The notes below the pieces were generated by a model that saw only the letters and a program-made list of their open reading frames with translations, was not told the DNA's origin and did not search any database. DNA of 64,000 nucleotides. Origin: Piliocolobus tephrosceles (taxonomy: Eukaryota; Chordata; Mammalia; Primates; Cercopithecidae). The position numbers were made by a program, and so were the translations under genes. Where the stretch lies: contig NC_045453.1 of NCBI RefSeq assembly GCF_002776525.5, forward strand, positions 35,457,992 to 35,521,991. The letters are read 5' to 3'. How positions within the stretch are numbered: position 1 is the stretch's first letter; the number at the start of each line of letters is the position of its first letter. Positions 21,698 through 34,545 of the stretch are shown in pieces.

Positions 21698-23600
21698 TTA
21701 TTTTAAAAGATAAAGGAATATTCAGGTTATATATTTCTCCATGAGTAAGTGTTAGTAAGTAATTTGTATCTTTTGAGGAATTGGTTCATATAATCTATTT
21801 TGTCAAATTTTAGAGCATAGATTTATTTGTAGTATTCTCTCAGCATCCTTTTAATGTCTGTGGGGTCTGTAATATTGGTAATCTGTAACATCTCTCTTTT
21901 CTCCTTGGTCAATATGGCTAGGATTTTATTAACATTATTGTTCTTTTTCAATAATGAGCTTTTGGTTTTTTTTTTTTTTCTATTGTCTTTTAGCTTTCAT
22001 TTTTATTTATTTATATTTCATTTCCTTTTTCTGCTTGCTTTGGATTTCATTTGCTCTTCTTTTCCTAGATTTCCTAAGGTGGGAGCTTAGATTATTGATT
22101 TAAGATCTTTATTCTTTTCTAACATAAACATGAAATGCTATAAATGTCCTCCTAATTAGTGCTTTCGTGGTATCTCAAAATTTTTGAACATTGTATTCTA
22201 ATTTAGATCAAAATATTTTTATATCTCTTGAGACTCCCTCTTTAACCTTTCAGTTACTTAGAAGAGTGTTGTTTAGTTTCCAAATGTTTGGGATTTTCCA
22301 GATATTATTTTGTTATCCATTTCTAATCTAACCCTATTATGTTTAGAGAACAAACTTGCATGATTTAAATTCTTAAATTTGTGAATACTTGTTTCATGGT
22401 TTAGGATAGTGGTCTATGCTAGTGAATGTCACATGCACACTTGAGCAGAATGTGTTGTGCTACTATTGCTGGGTATATTATTCTATGAAGGTCAATTTGT
22501 TTGATAGTGTCATAGTATTCTAGAATTTTTATTGGTTCTTTTAATATAGTTTCTTTTTCTCTTTTAAGAACTTTCATTTTTCCGTTTATTTCAAGAGAGT
22601 TACTTTTACATCAAGGAGCATGGTTATAATGCCTGCTTTAAAGTCTTTGTCTGGTAAATCCGTCCTCTGGGTCATCTTGAGGGTGGCATATATTGATTAT
22701 CTTTTCCTTGAGAGTTAGTCCCATTTCCATGGTTCTTTTTCTGTTAAGTAATTTTGAATTAATTCCTGGACATTTTGAATTTTGTTGTGGTTGTTTGGGT
22801 TATGTTAAAATGCCCTGGAGAGGCAGTCATCTTGGTCAGAGCTGCTGCTTTTGTCTCACTGTCCGTGGTGGTTCTGATGTCAGGCCTGTTTTTGGGTCTT
22901 TTGCCGTTCAACCATTCCACATGCAAGCGCCATTCAGGGGCAAGCTTAGATCTTGGAGATGGTTTACATCATAGCGGTTTTCAAGCCCTTGACTATAATT
23001 GTTTAGCTATGTTCCTTATATGTGGTAACTCAGGACTTGTACTGACTCATACACAGAACTGGGGGATCCCCTTGTTCAGCTCTCGCCTCTCTGAGATTTC
23101 CTCTCACACTCTCTAGTTTCCAGGGATCCTTTACTTAGTCCTCCAGCCAGGAAGCTGGAGTATTCCATGTTATGTCCTCTGCTGACTTCTTTAGATCCAC
23201 CTCTCTGTATTTGCTCTTGGAATGGTTGCTCTGGAATATCAGTGTGCCTCTGAGTGGACTCTGAGTGGTCAGAGTCTGATCAGATTCATATCATGCTGAT
23301 TTATACCTGACACTTCTTGCTTCTCACTTCCACCTTGAGATCTGTTTCAATGGACTCATTTTCTTCTTGTCAGTGGGTCACATTTTCCTTTCTTTGCATA
23401 TCTAGTCATTTTAAATCTGTACTAGACCTTGTAGATGACACATTAAAGAGACTGGATTGTGTTATGTTCCTTTGGAGAGCGTTGATGCTTATTTTAGCAG
23501 GCAGTTCAGTGGCAGACTCGTCATCTTGAACTTGGATTGGCTTGGTTTCATGCTTTGTTGAGTAAACAACTACGAAAAGCACAAGGCATTTTCCAATTCC

Positions 23601-25990
23601 TTCTCACTTGAAAGAACTCAGCGTGTACCTTCAACCTCCTCTGTGGATTCTGTCTTGGCTGGGGTGGCTTTGGAGGCCTCGCTCTAGGGCTTCTCCATCC
23701 TCCTGTGCCATGGGCTTCCTGGCATCTCTGTTGGCTGCTCCATGTGTTAATGAGACTTCTTCTCTCTAGCTCTGCCAGGATACCAGCTGCTCTCCAATAA
23801 GCCTTTCACAGCCTTGTTCTGTACACACTGGGCCAGCACAGATCCCATAGGAAAGCCAGCGGAGGCTTCTGAGGATCGTCACCATGCAGTCCCCCTCTCT
23901 AGCACCTGGCTCTGCAGATGCAGCCACAGCTGCAGCCCCTGTCTCTGATCTCTGCCTTCTTGGCTCAGATAGTTGTGTTCTGCCTGGACCTCAGCTCTTA
24001 TGTCTCCATCAGGAAACTGTCCCCAAACAGAGGCGTGGTGATGACGGGCTCACCTTGCAAGTATCCCTGCCCTCCGGGGCCACACTCCTGAGGTGTGTCC
24101 CGGGTCTAAAAACAATTGCCTGATACATCGTGTACAATTTTATGGCTGTTTATGGCAGGAGAGTTAGTCCAGTACCCCTGGTGATTTTAAACACTGCCTA
24201 CTTTCAAAAAGATCTGGGGCAGCTTATGATAAAAGGCTCGGGCTCAAAGGAATTATTAAAACAATGTTGTAAAAGAACACAGAACAAAGAAATAGAGTTA
24301 TCCAAGAAACATGAGGCTGAGGACAGCCACTGTGTTTGAGTAAATCTTACACTGAAGCTTATGAAAAAGAGGAACATTATTTGGACTTAAACATTTTTAG
24401 CCTGTTGTCTGTGGAAAGGTGAACTCACTGTAAATTTCAGTAACTCTCCTTTGACATATTTAAAGGCTAAGAGAATTCTTTCAAGAGCCTTGTTTTCTTA
24501 TAACTCAAGAACGGTGCCTCTCCTTAAAAACTCACACCGCCAGGCTGTCAGCGTTCAGCGAGGACAGGAGCTCTCTGGGGATCATTCCTGCTTGGGAATC
24601 ACTAAACTGGGACTGCCCACAACAGCCGTGGGATGCTGCTGTCTGCGGTGTCACTTCCCAGTTGCTTGGCAGAATCACGAAGGCCCCGGCTCCTGCGAGT
24701 CAGGGAGGGACCGCACGTGTGTCTGGGCCGTGTCACTCTGGAGCTGTGCGCGGAGCTGTCCGGGATTTGCTGGTCGGGAGCCAGGGCAAGGAACGCTCAT
24801 TTGTCCACCTGTCGGCTTCAGGCTGCGTGCCCAGCAGGATGTGCACAGTAGGAAGCGGCTGTCGGGGGTCACTATTTATTGCCTGGAGCTGAGGGATAAG
24901 CCGTTCCATCTGGGCTGACCCCATGGCAGAGGACTAGATCCAGGATCCCCAGACCAGGGTTCGCCAGCAGTTCCCATCACTGCCGCCCTGCCCTGCACCC
25001 TTAAAGCACAGAAGCTGGCAGCGGAGACAGAGGTCTTTCCAGCCAGGGGCCTCCTCAGACACAGCAGCCTGAAGCTTTCCTCTCTGGACTGTCCTCAGTA
25101 CAGGGAGCCCCCAAGCACAGGGCTTTATTTCCCCTGCGCCTGTGATGGGCTGAGGGAGTCAGGGCCGAGCCAGCGAAACACTGGGGTTGCTTTGAAGCTG
25201 GCTTCAGGTGAACACTTGCCCCCTGGGTGGTCTCCAGGTGGTCTTCCCATGGCAGCAGGTCAGGTGGAGGCAGCAGCCTCTGGGGCAGGACGCAGAGATG
25301 AGAGGGGCCATGGGCAAGGGGTCTGGCAGCTCTGTGTCTGCCCAGTGGCTTCAGCCAACTTGTAGGAGGCAGTGGGGAGTGGCAGCCCAAAAGGCCCCAC
25401 TGTCCCTACAGGCCTGGCACAGGGTTGAGGGTCCAAGATTCTGCCCCACTCAGAAGTTTGCTTTGCCGAAGTGGCCCGAACTCTCAGGGTACCCGAGCCA
25501 CGGCCTCCCAAGTCCTGGGAGGAGCTAAGAGGACCCTTGCTGCACCCAGACCCCAGCTCAGAGGGTAGCAGCTCTCAGTGAAGCCCCAGGACAGTGGGCC
25601 CAGAAGGTTAGGGACAAACACTCAGATGCTAGTGCAGTGACCTGGAAGCCTCAAACCGAAGGAAGCATGCCTGGAACGGTGAGGGTCCCCGAGGCCCCTT
25701 CCCTGGTGAACTTGCCACAGACTAGAAGCAGGTAATTGCAGGCACTCAGACAGCGTTAACGCCCATTAAACTTCCTGCAGTGGATTTTCCTGACAGATTC
25801 TTCAAAAGGAGCCCATCTAATGTATTAAAAATACCTGCATTTGTGTCCAATCAGCACAGAGATGCTCAGAAAGCCTCCAGTTAAAACCACTGGGGCGGAT
25901 ATCTGTGTTTTGACAGCTCCAACCCCAAACACCTTTTGTGCTTCTGCCTGTCATGAGGAACCACAGAAACCTCGAGGGTCTCCTGGGCAG
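23601..25990. other. Intron 1 stretch, no recognisable gene
   Basis: Mostly unique sequence. Open frames of up to about 155 codons near 24.45-24.92 kb show no recognisable domain and no supporting splice signals. Confidence 0.55.
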
Positions 25991-25999
25991 GCCCTGGTC

Positions 26000-26378
26000 T
26001 CTTGGGGCTGCAGACTGAGGAGCTCAAAACACAGAAATGTGTCTTCCATGGCTCTGGAGGCCAGAAATCAGGGTCCCAGGCCCACAATCCCCAGACGCTC
26101 TAGGGGAGGACCCCTCCTGCCTCCTCCAGCTCCTGGAGGCTCTTGGCATTCCTTGGCTTGTGGCCGAATCGCTCCTTTCTCTGCCTCTGTCTCCACGTGC
26201 CTTCTCCCTGTGCGTCTCTGTGTCATCTAAGGATACTGGTCATTAGATTTAGGGCCTGCTCCAATCCAGGATGATCTCATCTCAGTCCTCAGTTACATCT
26301 GCACACTCTTTTCCCAAATAAGGTCACACAGGTTCCAATGGACATATCTTTTCGGGGCTGCCAATTACTCCACAACAC
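26000..26378 (-). mobile_element. MLT1-type MaLR LTR, antisense
   Basis: The plus strand reads the reverse complement of an MLT1 LTR: 'tggctctggaggccagaaat', 'cattccttggcttgtggccg', 'ggtcattagatttagggcct', 'ttcccaaataaggtcacaca', 'acatatcttttcggggctgc'. Solo-LTR-like; no internal retroviral sequence is seen on either side. A very old endogenous element. Confidence 0.7.
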
Positions 26379-27840
26379 CACAATTCAAGGGGAGAGGCAG
26401 CGGGCACCAGGCCTCCTCTCCTGGCACACGAGAGCTCGCTGAGGGCACTGCTTCCCAGGGCACAGGGTAGGACTCCCTGGCTCCTGGTGGAGAGCAAGCA
26501 CCAGAGCCCCAGATAGGTGCAAGGGGAGAAACAGGAAGGGGCTGGGGAGCTACCCCAGCCCCCAGCCCCAGCTCAGTTGCCTGGAACAGCCCCAAGACCA
26601 GCATGATTCTGGCTTCCCTGCGAGGGGCAAGGAAGAGGAGCAGGGGTAGGAGTGACTTTTCACAGCCTCATCGTGCAGGGCCTCCAGCCAGGCCAGGCTA
26701 TGGGAGACATGGTGGGAAGTGGGAGGCAGGAGGTGAGTGGGCTCGGGGCATTTGCTGCCCTCTCCCCATTGCACTGTCTCTGCACTGTTGGCCTAGTCTC
26801 CCCATGGCTGCCTCTTGGTCCCGTCACTGCCCACTCCTCTTGCTCCCTGGGGGATAAGGTGGAAAGAGGTCCCCTGGATTCAAGCCTTAGAATCCTGCAG
26901 CCACCCAACCGGCCGCCCCATCTGTCCACACCTCATCCGCTGTCCCTGAGCTCAGTGTCTTCCAGTTGCTGGTTAGAGGTGCCAGCTGGTTCCTGCTGGG
27001 TCCATCTGACAGTGACACAGGGAGGTTCAGGCGAGCATGGGCACTGCCACCTCAACTCTGAGTGTTACTAGTATCACCCCCCACCTTGAATCCCAGCAAA
27101 CCAAGAGGAGGGAGGGGGAGGGAGGGAGAGGGAAAAGGAGGGAGGAGGGAGGCTAGCAGTGCCCAGGATCACCCAGCCCCGGAAGAGCGTGGAAAGGAGG
27201 CCGGCCCTGGCTTGGGGGTGGGGGGACTCTGGGTGGCTCTGCCGTGCACCCTGAAATCTCTGTCCACCAACCTCGTGGGCCAAGAGATCTGCTGCCCTGT
27301 CCCTGCCTAGGCCTTGACTGAACGTCAGGGACAGCGTTTGGGGTAGAACAAAATGGACACGCTCCCCTGCCCTTGGGGTGAGCGGCCCCCACCGGGTCGC
27401 CGGCAGCTCCATCCCAGCCCGAGGGGTGAGCAGCCCTTCCGCACCGGTCTCAAACCTCTCTGTGGGGCTGCCATTCTCCTGATTCCCTCCCCAAAACTGT
27501 CAGCTGGGATCACCTTGCAGAAACCACAGTTAAAACCCAAGCGCAGGACTCCGAGGAGACGGGATCTCCCGAGAGGCTCCAGTCTCCGAGAGCCTGCAGA
27601 TCAGCCTGCATCTGTCCGGGGAACTGTCGTGACTATTTGTCCATAAATAAAACCTGTTTTCATTTCTCCTGCCCTCAAGAAACTGCTGCTGTCAGAGACC
27701 AGACCCAGGAGGGTGGGCTGCTTATAAAGGAAACCCAAGAGGCACCAGCAGGGCCTCGCTCGGCACTGCCTCCCCACTGCCTGCCTGTCCCCAGGAGAAT
27801 CAGCCATCCCGGGCACAGCAGGCTTTAGGATGCTGAGATT
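26379..27840. other. Intron 1 stretch with a G-rich purine tract
   Basis: No gene is seen. At 27104-27153 there is an almost pure purine run made of repeated GGGAGG units, a candidate G-quadruplex-forming segment on the transcribed gene's coding strand. Confidence 0.6.
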
Positions 27841-28017
27841 GGCGGGTGCCTGGGCATGCTGGCGGGTGCCTGTAGCCCCTGCCATGGAGGCTGAGGCAGG
27901 AGAATCACTTGAGCCTGGGAGGTCGAGGCTGCAGTGAGCCGTGATGGCACTACTGCACTCCAGCCTGGGCGGCAGAGCAAGAGGCTGTCTCAAAAAAAAA
28001 AAAAAACAAAAAACAAA
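27841..28017 (+). mobile_element. Truncated Alu (about one monomer plus linker)
   Basis: Contains 'ggctgaggcaggagaatcac', 'gcagtgagccgtgatggcac', 'ctccagcctgggcggcagag' and an A-rich tail. The left portion is missing or scrambled, with 'ggcgggtgcctg' duplicated at 27841 and 27861. Confidence 0.85.
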
Positions 28018-28370
28018 GATGGTGGGAACGTGGGAACAGCTTCACGACTGTGGAGCGCTTTTCTTATTTTACTAGGTGAGGAGGATCAGGTTCATGCTCC
28101 CCGAGGCACGGACACCTAAGACAAGCCTGTGCCGGCCGCGTTCGTGGAGGAGGCTGCAGATGGCCAAGATGCTCACAGGCCAGGCAGCTGCTGCCCAGGC
28201 TTCGAATGTGGCCCCATCCACACTGGGATGGTTTTGAGAAGCAGATGCCGGCACGTGCACCTGTCCCTCTGAGCCCCATCTGAAAACTGCTTTGTGGACA
28301 GCCGTGGCCTTGGATGAAAGGGGTCCTCACCGGAGCTTGCCGGGGTGCATGGCTGGAGGAAAAGGGTTTC

Positions 28371-28663
28371 TTTTTCTTTTTTTGAGACGGAGTCTCGCTC
28401 TGTCGCCCAGGCTGGAGTACAGTGGCACGATCTTGACTCACTGCAAGCTCCGCCCCCCGGGTTCACGCCATTCTCCTGCCTCAGTCCCCGAGTAGCTGGG
28501 ACTACAGGCGCCCACTACCTCACCCGGCTAGTTTTTTGTATTTTTTAGTAGAGACAGGTTTCACTGTGTTAGCCAGGATGGTCTCGATCTCCTGACCTCG
28601 TGATCCGCCCGTCTCGGCCTCCCAAAGTGCTGGGATTACAGGCTTGAGCCACCGCGCCCGGCC
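28371..28663 (-). mobile_element. Alu SINE (young S/Y-like), antisense
   Basis: From the T tract through 'gagacggagtctcgctctgt' to 'accgcgcccggcc', with most CpGs preserved. Target-site duplication: ggaaaagggtttc before and gag-aagggtttc after. Confidence 0.95.
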
Positions 28664-31270
28664 TGGAGAAGGGTTTCTGTGTCACCTGTTTTCATTGGTC
28701 CTGAGGCTCAAGGCCCTCCTGGAGTCCCCGAGAGACCGCCTCGTCCACCTGGGAAGCAGGTTGCCTGCTTAAGCCAGGGCAGGACACGTCAGCCCCGCAC
28801 GGGAGCCCATGAGGGCTCCTCACTGCCCCCCTCCTGAGCTGGGCTCCTGCAGGCTCCCTTGCCCCACAGACCTGTCACCATGTGGATGCGCTTTCTGCAG
28901 CTCACAGGCCTGAGGGCAGGGTTTCCTCTCCACCCTCAGAACAGCAAGGGCTGGGTGGAAGTGGGGTTCCCAGCGAGTCCCAGCCCAGAGTGCCAAGAAC
29001 AGGTGAGCTGGAATGAGAAGGAACACTGAAAACACACAGGCTGTCACCGCCTGGGGCCACAGGTTCTGCCCCAGAGACAGTGCCAACCAGACTGCTGATG
29101 GGTCTGGAGCCACCTCTGCACCCTGCCAGGCTGCCGGTGCTCAGCACTGGTCTGAGGAGAGTCCACTGCGGTGCGGCCGCTGGGAAGTAGCTCTGAGCCC
29201 CCGCCTCCAGCATCAAGGTGACTGAGGGGGTAGCACAGAGAGGGCGGATCGACGTGGATTCCTGGAAGGGAGGCGGGAGTGCCTGAGCCACAAACAGGTT
29301 TCTCACAAAACCTGTGTCTGGCGTGGTGGCAGGGGGACCTGTGGGCTGAAACCAGCGGCCCCCGGACCAGCAAATGGCCGTGGCCTTAGAACTGCACAGC
29401 AGTGGCCAGGGCCCACGGCCTCGGGCCAGACCTCAGTCTTCTGGAGTTTCCTGAGGGCCAGAATGGGAGAAGAGCAAGGGCAGGTGGGCATGGCTGCCAT
29501 GGCGAGGGTGGGGCCAAGTGGGCAAAGGGACGGACCTGTGTTCCCCGTGCTCCCAGCATCGGCCGACCCAGCACCCGGGGCCTGCACTCACTCACCTCCT
29601 GTCACAGCAGACAGTGCTGGGGGCCCAGCGAGGCCTCAGGGCTGCCCAAGGCCCACGGTGCCTGCAGGGCCAAGGCAGAGCCAGTCTAGGCCCGGCCCTG
29701 TCATCTGGCCCTTTACGCACCCTCCTGGGGCTCCTTATGACCACAAGGAAGAGCCACATTGATGGGTGAGGGGTGTGCACTGGAGAGCAGGGAGGCCTTC
29801 CTGGAGGAGGGGCCAAGTCGGCTTCGAAGTCCGGGAAAGGGAGTGGTGCGTGGGTCCCTCCTGAATCTCCCAGCATCTGAGCCTTGATCAACAGGAAGGA
29901 GACAGGTACCTTGGGGTCAGGGCTCTCCGTTTTCCTCCCCGGTTACTCAGCTGGACCCCAGGGTCACCTCCTCCATGAAGCCCCATTTCCCCATCCCTGT
30001 GGTCAGTGTGTGCGGCGGCCCCACCCTGAGAAGGGACGGAGCTGGGTGGCTGCAGACACTGCTGGTGATGAACAGACAGACGTCGTCGCTGCGGGAGCAG
30101 GCGGAGCTTCTGTTTCCAGCACCAGCTTCATTCCCGGGGATTTTACTGTTCGGTTTCTAAAAATGGCAGAGAGTTCGTTTCTCAACATCCCCTTGGCAGG
30201 GCTGCTTCCATTTCGGTGAGAGTGGGGGCCGTTTGTGGTTTTCTCTGCCTGCCGGAGTCTGGGCCACGGTGTCTGCGGAAGACGCCATGTGCACAGCTGG
30301 GCTTTCTTTGTGTGTGCCAGCATTGCTCAGGAAGGGGAAGGAAAAGGAAAATAAGTCGTGAAGGGCAGGCCAACACCCGGAGGCCAAACAGGTTTCGCGG
30401 CAGCTGCTTCTGCCAAACGCCAGAGGCACGTCCACCAGGTCACCTGGACAGCCCAGCCAGGTGCCCAGCCAGCTGCTGTCACCTGCACCCAGAGCCAGCC
30501 CTCAGTGGAGTCCGCACTCCAGACAGAGGGGCTTCGGGATGCTGAGAAGGGTCTTGGGGTCGATTCTTTTCTGAAGGAAGCTGGAGATGCTGAGTTGGAA
30601 ACAGACCCTAAGCCTGTCCCCTGAGCCCACCCAGCCCTTCCGGTGACACTCAGAAGAAGCTGCTGGCAAGAGCCAAGAGATGGACGTCCAGTCCTTGGTC
30701 TGTGCACACCTGAAGGGCTCGTGCCCTGCGGGGAGCTGAACCTGAGACTGAAGCTGTATCCAGACACATTTACTCACGGCATGTTCCAAATGCCTGACAC
30801 CCACCGATCCACCCAAGTCTGCTTCTCTGCTGTGCCTGCCGCCCCCAGGAATGGCCATCGCATGGTCAAAGCCACTCCTCCTAACTTGGGAGCTCTGGGA
30901 GGAGGTCAGGGTGGGGAGAGCGTAGCTCCCTGGGAACCCCAGGGTGGCCTGTGCATCACAGGCTCTGTGGCTTCCAATCCACTGGGGAGAGATGAGACAA
31001 AGGGCGAGCGGAAAGATCTGGAATTTCTTTTGTGCATGGAGCAAGGGCAGTCCTCAGAAGCACAGCCTGAGACAGGGATTGGGGTGCAGGTGGTGGATGG
31101 AGTGTGGGCCCTCGGGGAGGGGAGGGAACACTGGTGTAGCTCAGAGCCCTGCAGGCTCAGGAATCTCTCCCGGGATGCTTCCAGAGTGCAGACGCCAAGG
31201 CTCACCCCAGACCAACTAGATCAGAATCTCCAGGGCAGGGACCTAGAACCTGGGCCTTGGGGTTTCTACC
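28664..31270. other. Intron 1 stretch, largely unique
   Basis: GC-rich, no gene recognised. A few L2-like words near 29.74-29.85 kb ('ggaggccttcctggagga') suggest an old LINE2 remnant. Long open frames here lack ATG starts or domain content. Confidence 0.5.
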
Positions 31271-31567
31271 TTTTTTTTTTTTTTTTTTTTTTTGAGACGG
31301 AGTCTTGCTCTGTCGCCCAGGCTGGAGTACAGTGGCGTGATCTCAGCTCTACACCTCCCAGGTTCAAGTGATTCTCCTGCCTCAGCCTCCTGAGTAGCTG
31401 GGATTACAGGAGCCCACCACCTCCCCTGGCTAATTTTTTATATTTTTGGTAGAGACAGGGTTTCACCATGCTGGTCAGGCTGGTCTCAAACTCCTGACCT
31501 CAAGTGATCCACCTGCCTCGGCCTTCCAAAGTGCTGGGATGACAGGCCTGAGCCACCGTGCCTGGCC
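31271..31567 (-). mobile_element. Alu SINE (S-type), antisense
   Basis: T tract of about 23 nt, 'gagacggagtcttgctctgt', to 'ccaccgtgcctggcc'. Sits at the left edge of the second antisense L1. Confidence 0.95.
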
Positions 31568-31882
31568 ATCTAAATTGTTATTAATAGACTTTATTTTTTA
31601 GAACAGTTGTAGAGAAGCGTTGAGCCCACAGGACAGTGGCTCCATGGTGGCTCCTGGCCCCCACTTGTTAATAACGGGTGTCTCCCTGTTACTAACATTT
31701 TGCATTACTATATTGTTACAATCAATGAGCCAATATTGATACATTATTAAGAAAGGTCCGCAGTTTATATTAGGGTTCACTCAGTCTTGTACCTTCTGTG
31801 GGTTTGAACAAATGTGTAATGTCCTATATCTACCATCCCAGGATCCTGCAGAAGAGTTTCATTGCCCTAAAAAGTCCTTGGA

Positions 31883-32176
31883 GGCCGGGCGCGGTGGCTC
31901 ACGCCTGTAATCCCAGCACTTTGGGAGGCCAAGGCGGGCGGATCATGAGGTCAGGAGATCGAGACCATCCTGGCTAACACGGTGAAACCGTCTCTACTAA
32001 AAATACAAAAAAGTAGCTGGGCGAGGTGGCGGCGCCTATAGTCCCAGCTACTTAGGAGGTTGAGGCAGGAGAATGGCGTGAACCCGGGAGACGGAGCTTG
32101 CAGTGAGCCGAGATTGCGCCACTGCACTCCAGCCTGGGCAACAGAGCGAGACTCCGCCTCAAAAAAAAGAAAAAAA
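31883..32176 (+). mobile_element. AluY-like SINE
   Basis: Starts 'ggccgggcgcggtggctcac', has the Y-type 'gagatcgagaccatcctggc' and 'agaatggcgtgaacccggga' diagnostic stretches, and ends in an A-rich tail. Target-site duplication: aaaagtccttgga before and aaaa-tccttgga after. Among the youngest elements in the window. Confidence 0.95.
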
Positions 32177-33014
32177 TCCTTGGAGCCCTACGTGTTCATT
32201 CCTCCCTCCCACAACCCCTGGGACCCACTGGTCCTCTTACTGCCTTTCCAGTGTGTCTTATCCAGAACGTCATACAGCTGGGGTTTATACAGTATGCAGC
32301 CTTTTCAGACTGGCTTCTTCCCCTTCACAGTATGTAGCTAAGGTTTCTCCCTGTCTTTTCGTGGCTTGATAGCTTGTTCTTGGTACGGCTGAAGAATATT
32401 CCGTTATCTGGATGTCACAGCTTGTTTATTCACTCAGCTACTGAGGGACATCTCGGTTTTTGGCATTTATGAAGAAGGCTGCTAGAAACATACATGTGCA
32501 GGTTTCTGTGTGGCTTTCTCCTCCTTTGGGAGCAGAAATGCCAAGGAGGGCGGTCGTTGGAACACGTGGTACGAATATGTTGAGCTTTGTAGGAAGTTGC
32601 CCAAGTGCCTTCCAGTGCGGCTGTGCTGCCTCGAACCCCAGCAGCCGCGGTGAGGGTTGTTCTGTCTCCACAGCCTCGCCAGCGTTCGGTGTTGTCAGGA
32701 TCCTGGTTCTGGTTTTTGTAGCCATTCTCATTTGATCTGAGGGTTGTTTTCATTGACATTTCTCTAATGACATGTGAGGTCGAGCATTTTTCGTGTGCTT
32801 ATTTTTCCATCGCTACATCTTCTTTGATGCGGTGTCTATTCAGACATTTTGCCCATTTTTTAATGTTTGTTTCCTTATTGTTGAGTTTTTAAAGTTCTTT
32901 ATATATTTTGGATAACAGTCCTTTATCAGGTATGTCTTTTGCAAATATTTTCTCCCAGGCTGTATCTTGTCTTCTTATTCGTTTAACAGTGTCATTTTTA
33001 GAGTGTTTTTTCTC

Positions 33015-33305
33015 TTTTTTTTTTTGAGACAGTGTTTTGCTCTTGTTGCCCAGACTGGAGTACAATGGCGCAATCTTGACTCACCACAATCTCCGCCTCC
33101 CGGGTTCAAGTGATTCTACTGCCTCAGCCTCCCGAGTAGCTGGGATTACAGGCATGTGCCACCATGTCCAGCTAACTTTGTATTTTTAATAGAGACGGGT
33201 TTCTGCATGTTGGTCAGGCTGGTCTCGAACTCCTGACCTCAGGTGATCTGCCAGCCTCGGCCTCCCAAAGTGCTGGGACTACAGGCGTGAGCCATCTCAC
33301 CTGGC
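33015..33305 (-). mobile_element. Alu SINE (S/J-type), antisense
   Basis: T tract, 'gagacagtgttttgctcttg', to 'gagccatctcacctggct'. Inserted in the antisense L1. Confidence 0.95.
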
Positions 33306-33762
33306 TGTGTAATTTTTTAATTTTAATAAAGTCCAGCTTATTCATTTTTTTCTTTTTGTGGATTATGCTTTTGATATTGTATCTAGAAACTCATTGCCAA
33401 ACCCAAGATACCTAGATTTTACACCCAAGATACCTAGATTTTATTACCTAGAAATTTTATCTTGCATTTTATATTAAATAAAATGTGTTATTATCTATAA
33501 ATTGTATTATCTTGCATTTTACATTGAGGTCTGTGATGCCTTTTGAGTTAATTATCCCATAAAGTGTAAGATCCATTTTCTTCTACATGTGCATGTCCAG
33601 TTGTTCCAGCACCATTTGTTGAAAGACAGTCTTTTCAACATCAATAACCTTTGCTTCTTTCTCAAAGATCATTTGCCCGTGCATGTGTCCGTCCACTTCT
33701 GGGCTCTCTCTTCTGTTCCATTGGGATATTTGTCTGTTCTTTAGCCATGATTACACTTTACT

Positions 33763-34061
33763 GGCCAGGAGAGGTGGCGCCTATAATCCCAGCACTTTGG
33801 GAGGCTGAGGCGGGTGGATCACTTGAGGTCAGAAGTTCGAGGCCAGCCTGGCCAATATGGTGAAACCCCATCTCTACTAAAACTATGAAAATTAGCCAGT
33901 TGTGGTGGCAGGTGCCTGAAATCCCAGCTACTCAAGAGGCTGAGGCAGGAGAATCACTTGAACCCAGGAGGCAGAGGCTGCAGTGAACCAAGATCATGTC
34001 ACCACACTCCAGCCTGGGCAACAGAGTGTGACTCCATTTAAAAAAAAAAAAAAAAAAAAAA
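33763..34061 (+). mobile_element. Alu SINE (S-type) with small 5' deletion
   Basis: Starts 'ggccaggagaggtggcgcct', so the usual 'ggtggctcacgcctgtaat' stretch is shortened. Ends in a run of about 22 A. The flanks share ttacact as a short target-site duplication. Confidence 0.95.
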
Positions 34062-34399
34062 GGTTACACTGTTCAGATTACTGGGGCTTTATAGCAAGTG
34101 TTGAAATCAGGTAGTGTCCATCCTGTGAACTCACAGTATGACGTTAAATAGGAGTGAGAATAGGGGGCCTCCCTGCCTCCTTCCCTATCTTAGGAAGAAA
34201 AGCTTCAGGTTTCTCACCATTAAGTATGGATATGGGCTGTAGGTTTTTACTAGATGTTCTTTACCAAGTTGAGGGAGTTCCCTTGTATTCCTGGCTTGTG
34301 AAAGGTTTTTCTCACAGATGAGTGTTAGGTTTTGGGAAATGGTTCCAGTTGCCGTGATGGATTTCAATCATCTGTTTCCGAACCCTGCAGCAGCCTCGC

Positions 34400-34545
34400 A
34401 TACCTGGAATAAATCCTGTGGTGTGTAATTCTTAGCATGTAGTGCTGGATGGGATTTGCTGCTATTTGTATAATTCTTAGTATGTGGTGCTGGATGGGAA
34501 ATCCTGTGGTGTATAATTCTTAGTATGTAGTGTTGGATTTGCTGC
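34400..34545 (+). repeat. Partial triplication within L1
   Basis: 'taattcttag-atgt-gtg-tggat' occurs three times (about 34425, 34470 and 34515), with 'aaatcctgtggtgt' at two of them and 'gatttgctgctatttt' at two. The same L1 segment is normally single copy. Confidence 0.75.

Larger units (their letters stand above)
17690..23600 (-). mobile_element. Nested antisense L1 block (L1M-type, at least three insertions)
   Basis: Long AT-rich tract whose plus strand reads as antisense L1. Order from left: a 3' UTR piece (17690-18290), a mid-ORF2 piece (18330-18780), 3' UTR again (18820-19300), ORF2 3'-to-middle (19300-20760), another 3' UTR piece (20765-21045), then more ORF2 and the 5' portion to about 23.6 kb. 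The order is not collinear, and 'ttccagtatgatggtgaata' occurs twice (18353 and 20459), so several L1s are nested. Three Alus (18412, 19497, 21405) interrupt the block. No intact ORF1 or ORF2 remains. The right boundary is by eye. Confidence 0.85.

Noticed and set aside
30643..31371. 242-codon open frame ending in an Alu
   Set aside because: Non-ATG start, no domain, and its 3' end is antisense Alu T-tract translation (F-F-F-F…). No splice support.
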